Positions 52,040 to 59,745 of a DNA stretch of 64,000 nucleotides are shown here, piece after piece (position 1 is the stretch's first letter; each line of letters begins with the position of its first letter). Under the pieces are notes generated by a model, which worked only from the letters and a program-made list of their open reading frames with translations, ran no database searches and was not told the origin of the DNA. Origin of the DNA: Nitrospira sp. (GTDB lineage: Bacteria > Nitrospirota > Nitrospiria > Nitrospirales > Nitrospiraceae). The position numbers and the translations under genes are program-made. The stretch is taken from contig JAJONL010000003.1 of assembly GCA_021323395.1 (NCBI GenBank), forward strand, positions 1 through 64,000. The letters are read 5' to 3'.

Positions 52040-52119
52040 GCTTCATCCGTCGGGAGTAAGGGGTTGGAGGCGAGAAGAAGACGATGCCTGCGTCGCATTC
52101 CTCAAACCGTCTTAGTTAC

Positions 52120-52620
52120 TTATGCCTCATCTCGCTGCGCGGCCATGCCGAAGTATCGCGCCTTGACCTCTTCCATCAAGGCAACAGTCACGCGCCCAGC
52201 GCCACGATCCACAGCCGTCCGCTCCAGTTCGATCCGTGCCATTCCTCGGACTGCGGCCGGGACATTGGAGAGACGTTGCTCGGCATCAGGATCCCACGAC
52301 ACCACATCGCCGGTCTGAGCCTGCTCAATCAATTCGTAGGTAATCACCCGTTGCCGCCGGGTTCGTGCAAAACCTTCCACCAGTTCTCGGAAGGCAGGCA
52401 CGGCATAGGGCGGAACTCGATCCAAGCGATACCGAGCATCATCACTCCACATCAGGCGATCGACGATCCCATCGATGCGCCCGGCAGGCACGTCGACTCC
52501 GACCCACCACCGGCATGGTCGACACTCCGATCGGACGAACCAGGTGGCCGCACCATCGCTTCCAATTCGTTCTTCGACCCCCTCGGTATGCATCCAATTG
52601 CCGCACCCGCACACAAGCAT
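52120..52620 (-). CDS. Protein with two tandem PCP_red-type domains and a cysteine-rich N-terminus
   Basis: A 166-residue protein. Residues 1-60 contain several cysteines (CGCGNW, and SECRPCRWWVG), a likely metal site. Then come two copies of a domain of about 45 residues found at the C-terminus of the light-independent protochlorophyllide reductase B subunit: first WSDDARYRLDRVPPYAVPAF with RRQRVITYELIEQA, second WDPDAEQRLSNVPAAVRGMA with GAGRVTVALMEEVKARYFG. No chlorophyll genes are near, and the organism type is not phototrophic. Stand-alone PCP_red proteins have no assigned function. The start at 52620 has GAGG upstream; another ATG at 52641 has none. Confidence 0.75.
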   Translation of the reverse strand: MLVCGCGNWMHTEGVEERIGSDGAATWFVRSECRPCRWWVGVDVPAGRIDGIVDRLMWSDDARYRLDRVPPYAVPAFRELVEGFARTRRQRVITYELIEQAQTGDVVSWDPDAEQRLSNVPAAVRGMARIELERTAVDRGAGRVTVALMEEVKARYFGMAAQRDEA

Positions 52621-52653
52621 GTCTGCCTCAGCCCTTAGCATTTGTCGGTGAGG

Positions 52654-53370
52654 CTATCCGATTTTTCCGGGATAGAGGATGTACAACATCGCGTAGGTGA
52701 AGGTTCCCGTCAGAAACAGGATGCAATAGACGATCATTGTGAAGCGGCCGAGAGCCCGATGCCGCTGTCCTCCATCGGGCCAGATACGCTGAATACCCAT
52801 TTCAACCGCAAAGACAATCGCCACCAGGGTAAGAAATCCGATGTAAACCTCCAGTTTACGCATGGAAAATCCCGCGGACAGTACGCGCGTGCCGAATAAC
52901 AAAATCACCACAGCAGTGAGCGCGCCGAATATCAAGCTGACCTTTTTCCATGACGTCCGCAGTAACGCTGTGCTCAACACCCGCGTGCCAGTGATGAACT
53001 GTTGGGAACGAAATCCCAATACAATCATGTAGACGGCCATGACCAGCCCGATAATCACCAGGATGATATGGATCGTCAGCACGGGGATGAAGACATAGTC
53101 GTACAGGGCCTGGGAGCCGCCGAATCCTTCCTTTCCCTCGAAGGCCAACACTCCCAGCTGCCGAAAGAGATAGTAGGCGGTAAAGAACCCGACCATCGTG
53201 ATCATTCCGCCCAACATCAACCAATGGTGGTGATGCCCGCGATGCTGTTTAGCCTGAAACCACCCGATGATGAAGAGCCCCGTAAACAAGGCCGCCATCA
53301 GTTGGCTCAGGTCGGCCCCCAACGTCGCATGGGTGCCGAAGAAACCCGGCTGTCGAAGCAAATCAAACAT
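52654..53370 (-). CDS. DUF420-family membrane protein, oxidase-assembly-like
   Basis: A 238-residue protein with six to seven membrane helices. The N-terminal GADLSQLMAALFTGLFIIGW, the histidine-rich QHRGHHHHWLMLGGMITMV, the IHIILVIIGLVMAVYMIVLG helix and the C-terminal HRALGRFTMIVYCILFLTGT then AMLYILYP match DUF420. A DUF420 protein (CtaM/YozB) is needed for function of an aa3-type oxidase in Firmicutes, so a role in assembly of the neighbouring bd-like oxidase is plausible. A cluster of four consecutive His residues after the first helix pair may bind metal. It is nine bases from the methyltransferase gene and 33 from the PCP_red gene. Confidence 0.75.
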   Translation of the reverse strand: MFDLLRQPGFFGTHATLGADLSQLMAALFTGLFIIGWFQAKQHRGHHHHWLMLGGMITMVGFFTAYYLFRQLGVLAFEGKEGFGGSQALYDYVFIPVLTIHIILVIIGLVMAVYMIVLGFRSQQFITGTRVLSTALLRTSWKKVSLIFGALTAVVILLFGTRVLSAGFSMRKLEVYIGFLTLVAIVFAVEMGIQRIWPDGGQRHRALGRFTMIVYCILFLTGTFTYAMLYILYPGKIG

Positions 53371-53378
53371 AATACGTC

Positions 53379-54368
53379 CTAACCGGCACTAAGCCGCATC
53401 CCTTGGACCACGGCCGTCCGTTCGATTTCCTCGATAGAGTCATACCCACCATCCTGCATCCACTGCATGGCTTCTGCTGTCCGGTAGCAGGATCCCCGCT
53501 CCGTGTTGACGAGGATATGGACGGCAAAGGCCGCCGTCCATGCGGGACTGGTGCCGGACGCATCCAAAAATCGATCTTTGATAACCAACCGCCCGTCGGG
53601 GTTGAGATGGCCATGGATCTTTTTGACCAATGCGGCATTCGTCGCCAGGTCTTGATAATGCAGGATGTCCGACATCAGCACCACGTCATAAGGACCGCCT
53701 AGAGAATCCCGATTAAAGTCACCGGCTTTGAGCGCGATCCTGGCCTCCAAGCCGACCTCCTTCACCGTCCGTTCCGTCAACGGCAGGGTCGTCGGAAGAT
53801 CAAAGACGGTGGCCGAGAGTGCCGGATAGACCTGGCAAAATGCGATGGCATTCGTGCCGGCGCCGCCGCCCAGATCCAGCATCGATCGAGCGTGGCCGAG
53901 AGCGAGGCGTTTCGCCAAGTCAGGCCCGCTCTGTTGCCCGATCCGATGCAAGACGGATAACACGTTGGCCCCAAGCGCCGGGTCCGTTTCAAACACATGC
54001 TGCGTGACGGGAGAATGGCCGGATTGAATCGCCTCTGCCAACTTCCCCCAATTGCTCCACTCCGCATCATGCAAGAGCAGCAAATGCCCCACGTACTGTG
54101 GCGAATGTTTGACCAGATGGGTGGTCGCGACCGGCGTATTCGCATAGAGCTCCCCGCTTTTCGTGAGGAGCCTGATAGCCACCAGCGCATTCAGCAGCAG
54201 TTCCAACGCCCGCACATCGGCCCCGATCTTGGCGCCGGTTTCGGCGGCTGTACGGGCTCGCCCGTCCAGCGCGGAAAAGACATCTAACTTCGCTGCAGTC
54301 AAAAGGATTTTGGTCTCCCAGTAATATCCTAACTGGAAGACTTCGGCGAGAGATAGTTCTCGAGGCAC
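53379..54368 (-). CDS. SAM-dependent O-methyltransferase
   Basis: A 329-residue enzyme of the plant-COMT/acetylserotonin-methyltransferase type. N-terminal dimerisation domain (about residues 10-100, LGYYWETKILLTAAKLDVFS) is followed by a Rossmann SAM-binding domain with MLDLGGGAGTNAIAFCQVYP and the later DVVLMSDILHY and LVIKDRFLD blocks. Many enzymes of this fold methylate quinones, polyketides or hydroxy-aromatics; a substrate cannot be named. As first gene of the run containing DUF420, PCP_red and bd-like oxidase 2, it could modify a quinone or porphyrin used by the oxidase, but that is inference. A possible promoter TTGAGT-18-TATCGC lies in the 208-base upstream gap. Confidence 0.85.
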   Translation of the reverse strand: MPRELSLAEVFQLGYYWETKILLTAAKLDVFSALDGRARTAAETGAKIGADVRALELLLNALVAIRLLTKSGELYANTPVATTHLVKHSPQYVGHLLLLHDAEWSNWGKLAEAIQSGHSPVTQHVFETDPALGANVLSVLHRIGQQSGPDLAKRLALGHARSMLDLGGGAGTNAIAFCQVYPALSATVFDLPTTLPLTERTVKEVGLEARIALKAGDFNRDSLGGPYDVVLMSDILHYQDLATNAALVKKIHGHLNPDGRLVIKDRFLDASGTSPAWTAAFAVHILVNTERGSCYRTAEAMQWMQDGGYDSIEEIERTAVVQGMRLSAG

Positions 54369-54576
54369 TCGTCACCCACTCAAATAATGTGGCATTGAAG
54401 TTGGGCATCTTACCCAGTTCACAAACAGAAACGCAAGGCGACGACCGGCAGGAATGACTGGGCAAGAACCCGCGAAGCCATCTTTCTCGCGATACAAAAT
54501 TCACCTGCAATGACTCAAGCAGCGAATCGGAAAATTACCCATCGGTCATAGCAGCGTGAGGTCTCCCACCAAACAA

Positions 54577-54611
54577 AAAGGGCAGTGGTTCGATATGAAC
54601 CACTGCCCTTT
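54577..54611 (-). terminator. Terminator after cupredoxin-like gene A
   Basis: AAAGGGCAGTGGTTC at 54577-54591 pairs with GAACCACTGCCCTTT at 54597-54611 around a GATAT loop, 39 bases after the stop at 54650, with a T-rich minus-strand tail. Confidence 0.85.
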
Positions 54612-54649
54612 CGCTGGCGGTTATCGCGCCTTGTGCGAAGAAGCGGAGC

Positions 54650-55447
54650 CTACTTGAGTTCCGCCTTCAGATTGGCCGTTCCACCTTCTGCCACTTCGAC
54701 CTCGAACTCATTCAGCTTGCCCTTGCCGACGAATGGATGCCAGACCACCACTTTGTGCTTTCCGGCAGGGACACCCTGAAGTTCGAACGACCCATCGTCC
54801 TTCACCACTGCATGGTATGGATTCCACACGGGGAGGAAGAAGGACTGCATGAACTCATGCTGGTCGCATTGCAGGCGATAGAATCCCGTCTTCTCCGCGC
54901 CGCCGCGAAACTGAACCGGCTTTTCCAACTTGTCGCCCTTCTTTGCCAAACCGATGTTGAACCCGGTGGCGGAACTGGAACCCTTCACCACGAAGCTATG
55001 CGGGTTATGGAGCACGCCCTGCGTCGACTTGGGATCATCCGGGTCAGCATCATGGTTTTCCACGCGGAAATTCTTGTTGTTCACCACAACGCCGCCGAAC
55101 GGCAGAAACTCGCAGAACTCAGCAATGACGTCCGTCCCCTTGAAACCGTCCACGAAGGCCTGATCTTCGACGTCGACCACAGAGACAATCGCGTTCTTCA
55201 ATGCACCATCTTTGCCGACTTCGATGGTCTTGAAGAAGCGCTTATCGCCATCCATAAGACTCTTGTTCGGGTTCTTGGGACAGAATTTCGGATTCGGGAA
55301 CTTGGCGAAAGAAAACTCTTTTTGCTCCGGCTTCCCCGCGTAGGTCACCTTACCGGCAATCGTGCCACCCGCAAACGCGGCGAGGGGCGCAGTCAAAAAT
55401 GCTGCGGCCGCTACACCGAATACTACTTTCATCGCACCCTTCTTCAT
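54650..55447 (-). CDS. Exported cupredoxin-like protein A with C-x2-H-x2-M copper site
   Basis: A 265-residue protein with a signal peptide (VVFGVAAAAFLTAPLAAFAG) and two parts: an N-terminal cupredoxin-like beta-sandwich and a C-terminal carboxypeptidase-regulatory-like strand domain (VKDDGSFELQGVPAGKHKVV). The copper ligand loop reads LQCDQHEFMQS, that is Cys-x2-His-x2-Met, the spacing of amicyanin-type blue copper proteins. A first His ligand is probably in VLHNPHSFVVKG. Extra segments rich in lysine (PNPKFCPKNPNKSLMDGD) set it apart from the two homologues at 57724 and 58682. GGAGG precedes the ATG, and a strong promoter lies upstream. A role as periplasmic electron carrier or copper carrier is likely. 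Confidence 0.78.
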   Translation of the reverse strand: MKKGAMKVVFGVAAAAFLTAPLAAFAGGTIAGKVTYAGKPEQKEFSFAKFPNPKFCPKNPNKSLMDGDKRFFKTIEVGKDGALKNAIVSVVDVEDQAFVDGFKGTDVIAEFCEFLPFGGVVVNNKNFRVENHDADPDDPKSTQGVLHNPHSFVVKGSSSATGFNIGLAKKGDKLEKPVQFRGGAEKTGFYRLQCDQHEFMQSFFLPVWNPYHAVVKDDGSFELQGVPAGKHKVVVWHPFVGKGKLNEFEVEVAEGGTANLKAELK

Positions 55448-55587
55448 GTCACTGCCTCCTTGTAATGAACATTAACCGAATCTCTGCTTTCGTCACCCAA
55501 TCAATAAGAAGGGGCCGGTGACTACTGCCCCATTATGTCAGTCACGTTCGATGGACGCGGCTCTACGCCAGGACCTTTGAACATTTG

Positions 55588-55617
55588 TCTATACTGGAAT
55601 CTTACTCGCACTGTCAA
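55588..55617 (-). promoter_or_regulatory. Sigma-70-like promoter for cupredoxin-like gene A
   Basis: On the minus strand, TTGACA (55612-55617) and TATAGA (55588-55593) are spaced by 18 bases. The predicted leader to the ATG at 55447 is about 130 bases long. This region also lies downstream of the HEAT-repeat gene, whose stop is at 55643. Confidence 0.6.
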
Positions 55618-55642
55618 CTTGAAATCCAGCGATCAGAGACGC

Positions 55643-57037
55643 TCACGATTTCGCGGGATTGGATACCTGTGTGGTATGGCCGATGACTCGTGCGATCGCC
55701 CCTCCCGCCGTCGCTCGAACGGCGTCATCTTCATCATGTAAAGCCGCCTTCAAGATCGGCAGCACCGAGCCTCCGCCGATTTGTCCGAGCGCCCGAGCCG
55801 CAGCGATGCGAGGGCGGGGAAGGGGATCCTTCAACATCCCGGCGAGAAATTCTATGGCGGCCTTCCTGTTGGCGCCATGCGCACGACCCATCGCCTTCCC
55901 GACTGCCGAGCGAGTTCCCGGGTCGTTGTTTTGCGCCAAATCATAGAGCTCAGACGCGACGGCATCGAATGGCTCCCCGATCCGTAACAGCGCCGATACG
56001 ACGGCAGCCTTCACGACCGGGTTTGGGTCTGCCAGCGCTTTTCTGAGAGGAACCAGGGAATCTTTCACGCCCAATTCTCCCAGGCTGATTGCCGCCGAGG
56101 TCCTGACCGCTGGGATTTTGTCTTCGAGCGCGCGCTCAAGCGCAGGGATACCCTGGACCTTACCCAGATCGCCGAGGGCCGAAGCAGCGGCACCCCGCAC
56201 CGATGGCTGCTGGTGGGTCACAGCCTCCAAAAGAACGTCGAGTCCCCTTGCATCCTTCAATTCACCGATGAGCCGTAGGGCGGTCGCTCGCTCTTCAGGA
56301 TTTTGCGCCGATGCCGCCTGACGGACCGTTTCCCACATCGCCGTTTGCCCCGTATGGTACAGAGCGCCCGCAGCGGCGAGACGGACAACGGGCTGTTCAT
56401 CCTTGAGAGCCCGTTCAAGCAGAGGAATCACGGATCGATCGCCGCTCTTTCCCAGCACCTTGAGAACCGCCGCCTTCACTAAACCAGCCTGATCCTCCAA
56501 GGCATTACGCAGTCGCGGTGACCGCCGGCCCGCTTCGAGTTTTCCCAACGCCTCTGCGGCCAGAGCGCGCACCAGGCCGGAGCCGTCGCTCAATCCATCT
56601 TCCAGCAACGGTATGGTTTCGGGAGCATCCACATCCTTGAGGGCCGTATAGGCCGCGCCCCTCATCTGCTCCCGCATGTCTTTGACAAGGACGGCGGCAA
56701 ACCCTATGCCGACTTCTTTGAGAAGGATCGGATCATCCGGTGTGAGTCCCTGCGCCAATTGCTCATACTCCGTCAGCGCCTCCTTCGGTTTCCCTAGGTG
56801 AAGGAGCGAGCGAACCTTGAGCCGTCTGGTCTCCGGTTGAGGCCCCTTGTCTTTGACGATCTGCTCGATGACATCCAATGTCTCCTGGTACTGTCTTTTG
56901 TCAAACGCCGCCTGCGCCTCTTTCACCGTGCGCGCCGACACGACCGGAGGCCACAAGCAGAGCAACGTCCCCGCCAGGGTCACCAGCGCGACCAATCCGC
57001 TCGACTTCCACGTCCTCGTTCCAGGCTTCAATTGCAT
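55643..57037 (-). CDS. Exported HEAT-repeat protein
   Basis: A 464-residue protein with an N-terminal membrane/signal segment (SGLVALVTLAGTLLCLWPPV) followed by a short TPR-like part and about ten HEAT/PBS-lyase-type repeats of roughly 31 residues (for example GLVRALAAEALGKLEAG, PVVRLAAAGALYHTGQTA, PSVRGAAASALGDLGKV, PAVRTSAAISLGELGVKDSL). It is probably periplasmic or membrane-bound and acts as a protein-binding solenoid. The ATG at 57037 has GAGGAAGGA upstream; the longer frame to 57169 would overlap the LolA-like gene and has no support. It lies in the middle of the copper-protein island and may bind or assemble one of its members. Confidence 0.83.
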   Translation of the reverse strand: MQLKPGTRTWKSSGLVALVTLAGTLLCLWPPVVSARTVKEAQAAFDKRQYQETLDVIEQIVKDKGPQPETRRLKVRSLLHLGKPKEALTEYEQLAQGLTPDDPILLKEVGIGFAAVLVKDMREQMRGAAYTALKDVDAPETIPLLEDGLSDGSGLVRALAAEALGKLEAGRRSPRLRNALEDQAGLVKAAVLKVLGKSGDRSVIPLLERALKDEQPVVRLAAAGALYHTGQTAMWETVRQAASAQNPEERATALRLIGELKDARGLDVLLEAVTHQQPSVRGAAASALGDLGKVQGIPALERALEDKIPAVRTSAAISLGELGVKDSLVPLRKALADPNPVVKAAVVSALLRIGEPFDAVASELYDLAQNNDPGTRSAVGKAMGRAHGANRKAAIEFLAGMLKDPLPRPRIAAARALGQIGGGSVLPILKAALHDEDDAVRATAGGAIARVIGHTTQVSNPAKS

Positions 57038-57068
57038 TCCTTCCTCAATGGAGTCGCGTCCCAGCGCA

Positions 57069-57677
57069 TTATCCTCGTTCTTCTGAAGGAGCTGGCGGAA
57101 CCCACCGTGTATATCCCGTCGGTTCATCGAAATAGTAGTCGGGCTGCGGAGAAAACCGAATACGCACATACTCGATGGACCAGTCCCGATCTTGGCTCAC
57201 CAGTTTCAATACGACCCCTGTCTCAACATCCACCCACTCGTAGAATCGCTCATTCCGGCCATTATGATCCACCCGTACCTCGTACAACTTGGAGGGACGA
57301 CCGACCGTCGTGGCATCGCCTATTAAGGCTCTACTTTTTTCTCCAGGAAGGCCGGGCTGAATGGGCAGGATGTCTTCAGACTTGACGGGCACTGGAAGAA
57401 TTTGTCGACGCTGGGCCAGCAAAAACCACGATTCGCGTTTATCCAGGCGTATGATTTCTATGCTGGAATAGCCCAGCTCCGTCTTGACGGCATACTTATA
57501 CTCCAATCGAAGGCGGTCTCCCTTCGCAAACACCTGAGCCTCGAACCGGCGCCTCTCCACACGTTTGACCAGCGACGCGGAAAACTCTGGGTGCTGAGAA
57601 GAAGCGGGCGGGCGGCCGAGGTGGTGGTCTTGAGCCGCGGCGGGAAGGTCGGCGGATAGACAGAAGCTCAGCGGCAA
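57069..57677 (-). CDS. LolA-like outer-membrane lipoprotein-sorting protein
   Basis: A protein of about 200 residues with a strand-rich fold typical of LolA-type lipoprotein-sorting proteins (VFAKGDRLRLEYKYAVKTEL, SIEIIRLDKRESWFLLAQRR, FYEWVDVETGVVLKLVSQDR). The start is uncertain: the frame's only conventional start candidate is a TTG at 57677, which gives a short, incomplete signal peptide (LPLSFCLSADLPAAAQ). Upstream in the same frame a longer signal-like stretch, RTLARWVVAGCLPLSFCLSA, is present but without an ATG, GTG or TTG in front, while an ATG (57714) preceded by AGGAG lies in a different frame. A one-base sequencing error or frameshift could explain this. It ends 31 bases before the HEAT-repeat gene. 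Confidence 0.65.
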   Translation of the reverse strand: MPLSFCLSADLPAAAQDHHLGRPPASSQHPEFSASLVKRVERRRFEAQVFAKGDRLRLEYKYAVKTELGYSSIEIIRLDKRESWFLLAQRRQILPVPVKSEDILPIQPGLPGEKSRALIGDATTVGRPSKLYEVRVDHNGRNERFYEWVDVETGVVLKLVSQDRDWSIEYVRIRFSPQPDYYFDEPTGYTRWVPPAPSEERG

Positions 57678-57723
57678 GCAACCGGCGACAACCCAGCGCG
57701 CCAGAGTTCTCCATGCTCCTGGA

Positions 57724-58656
57724 TTACTGTTGATGCTCCACCAGCGGCTGGATCTCCACGGAATGTCCGAGTGATTCGAGGCCGAAACGCGGATTCTCCA
57801 TCACTTTATAAGCCGTTCGGTTTCCCTTCGGAGCCGGAAGCGCCACCTGCTCAGTGGTCGTCCCGTCAGGCGCCACGGTGATGGTCCGCGTCACGCCCGG
57901 TCCGGACTGCGGATGCCACACGACCATTTGATAGGTTCCGGGGGGTACATGTTCAATTTTGAAGGCGCCCTGGTCGTCCGTAACCGCATAATACGGATTG
58001 TTGACGGCCATGGCCCAGCTTTCCATATAGGCATGGAACCCGCACTGCATGTAAAATGTGCGCCGTCCCTTATTCAGATAGATCGGCCCCACGAGGGATT
58101 TTCCCGGCGCATGATTATGAATGGCATGGAGGTTCCCGCGCTGATGTTGATGGTTCAGAATCAACGGGGTATTGAACAACACTCGAGCACCGGCTTCCGG
58201 AGACGTTTCATAACCCTGGATGTCGTGCATGACCGGATCCATATTGACCACTTCCACCGCGTGCCCGTTACGCACGATCGTCACCCAAGGTTGAAACATG
58301 CAATCCCGAGCTTCAATGAGAGGAACTGACAGATCGAACGGCTTGCCCGCCTCGATCCCCTCGAGCGTCACGATGGCATTCTTCAGGCCCCCGTCGGCCC
58401 CCACGTTGAAATCGTAGAGCAATCGCCAACCCTTCCCGTTGGAGATTCGTCCGCAATAGGCAGGATCCGGGAATGTGATGAGGTTAAACCCCTTCGGCTC
58501 CGGGATCGATCCCGACAAGGTCACTCGTCCATCCAGCGTGCCCCCATGGGGGACCTCGATGATGTCATAAGAGCCGGCTGTCGGAACGAAACTACAGAAC
58601 CAGACAGCCACGACGAACACGACAGAGCGGACCATGGCGGCTTGACTCACCCTCAT
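57724..58656 (-). CDS. Exported cupredoxin-like protein B with C-x2-H-x2-M copper site
   Basis: A 310-residue protein: signal peptide (VVFVVAVWFCSFVPTAG), then GTLDGRVTLSGSIPEPKGFN, a cupredoxin-like domain whose first ligand is probably the His of VVNMDPVMHDIQGYE and whose loop reads YMQCGFHAYMESW (Cys-x2-His-x2-Met), and a C-terminal carboxypeptidase-regulatory-like domain (FKIEHVPPGTYQMVVWHPQS). The spacing is that of type 1 blue copper proteins such as amicyanin. It is a close paralogue of the protein at 58682, and the shared AYCGRISNGKGW block occurs in both with small changes. GGGGGACTT precedes the ATG. The likely role is periplasmic copper-mediated electron transfer. Confidence 0.82.
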   Translation of the reverse strand: MRVSQAAMVRSVVFVVAVWFCSFVPTAGSYDIIEVPHGGTLDGRVTLSGSIPEPKGFNLITFPDPAYCGRISNGKGWRLLYDFNVGADGGLKNAIVTLEGIEAGKPFDLSVPLIEARDCMFQPWVTIVRNGHAVEVVNMDPVMHDIQGYETSPEAGARVLFNTPLILNHQHQRGNLHAIHNHAPGKSLVGPIYLNKGRRTFYMQCGFHAYMESWAMAVNNPYYAVTDDQGAFKIEHVPPGTYQMVVWHPQSGPGVTRTITVAPDGTTTEQVALPAPKGNRTAYKVMENPRFGLESLGHSVEIQPLVEHQQ

Positions 58657-58681
58657 AAGTCCCCCATTCCTCGTTGCTCAA

Positions 58682-59590
58682 TTATGGAATTTGACGCTGC
58701 AGGGTGGGACGGATGTCGACCACCTTCCCCAACGATTCCGGCCCGTAGTGCGGATTTTCTTCTATCTCATGAACGCTGCGCCGCCCTTTGGGCGCCTCGA
58801 AGGAGAAATCGACTGCGGTCGTGCCCTTCGCTGGCACAGTGACTTTCTTCTGGAGCATGGTTCCGACTCCAGGGTGCCATGCCATCAGGGTATAGTCGCC
58901 CGGCGGGACATCGGTCAGCGTGAACGTTCCCCCCTCACCGGTGAGGATATAATAAGGATTGTCCACGGCTAAGCCCCAGCTCTCCATGTAGGCGTGAAAC
59001 CCACATTGCATGACGAACATCCGCCTACCCTTGGTCATGTGGATCTCTTCCTTGATGGGCTGGCCGGGTAAATGTTCGTGGTTCTCGGCGCTTACCACGC
59101 GCTTATGATGAGGGTTCATCGGCAGCGGCGTATTAAAAAGCACCCGCGGACCCAGTTGAGAAGTTTCGTAGGCTTGAATGTCGTGCATGACAGGATCCAT
59201 ATTCATGACGACCACATCCGCTCCATCCTTGACGACGGTGACGAAGGGAAGAAACCGACAGTCGCGGGCTTCAATCGTTGGAGGCTCGAACTTGAACGGC
59301 TTTCCCTTGGCGGCGTCGGTGAGCAGGACCACCACATCTTTTAATCCATCGCCTCCCGTCATTGAGAACTCGTCAAGAATTCGCCAGCCGGTCCCGGTCG
59401 AAATCCGGCCGCAGTACACAGGGTCGGGAAAGGTGATTAGGTTATATCCTTTCGGGGTAGGCTTCCCTCCCGTCATTGTGACTGTACCGGTAATGCTCCC
59501 GCCATCCGTGACCGCGATCTCGTCATAGGCCCACGACGGCGACCAGCAGACACCGAGGGCACAAACTACGGCAAGGCCGACCATTCGCAT
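58682..59590 (-). CDS. Exported cupredoxin-like protein C with C-x2-H-x2-M copper site
   Basis: A 302-residue paralogue of protein B. Signal peptide (MRMVGLAVVCALGVCWSPSW), GSITGTVTMTGGKPTPKGYN, a first His ligand in VVVMNMDPVMHDIQAYE, the ligand loop FVMQCGFHAYMESWG and a C-terminal strand domain (GTFTLTDVPPGDYTLMAWHP). The start at 59590 is chosen because GGAGGGATGAG lies directly in front; a longer frame to 59680 would put the signal peptide 30 residues in. The gene lies 25 bases before protein B, so B and C form a tandem pair. They follow the giant multicopper oxidase gene after its terminator. Confidence 0.83.
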   Translation of the reverse strand: MRMVGLAVVCALGVCWSPSWAYDEIAVTDGGSITGTVTMTGGKPTPKGYNLITFPDPVYCGRISTGTGWRILDEFSMTGGDGLKDVVVLLTDAAKGKPFKFEPPTIEARDCRFLPFVTVVKDGADVVVMNMDPVMHDIQAYETSQLGPRVLFNTPLPMNPHHKRVVSAENHEHLPGQPIKEEIHMTKGRRMFVMQCGFHAYMESWGLAVDNPYYILTGEGGTFTLTDVPPGDYTLMAWHPGVGTMLQKKVTVPAKGTTAVDFSFEAPKGRRSVHEIEENPHYGPESLGKVVDIRPTLQRQIP

Positions 59591-59685
59591 CTCATCCCTC
59601 CAGCAAAAAAATGTGGCGATATAATCGGTGTCCCAGGACATATGGGGCACTTTTTTCATCATACACAATCGAGACGCCATAACAA

Positions 59686-59715
59686 AAGGGGGGAGCCCTT
59701 CCAGGCTCCCCCCTT
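59686..59715 (-). terminator. Terminator after the multicopper oxidase gene
   Basis: AAGGGGGGAGCC at 59686-59697 pairs with GGCTCCCCCCTT at 59704-59715, loop CTTCCA, followed on the minus strand by TTGTTATGG. It is 31 bases after the stop at 59746. Confidence 0.85.
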
Positions 59716-59745
59716 CCCGCGCATCTCGTGAGAGATTCGACCGAC

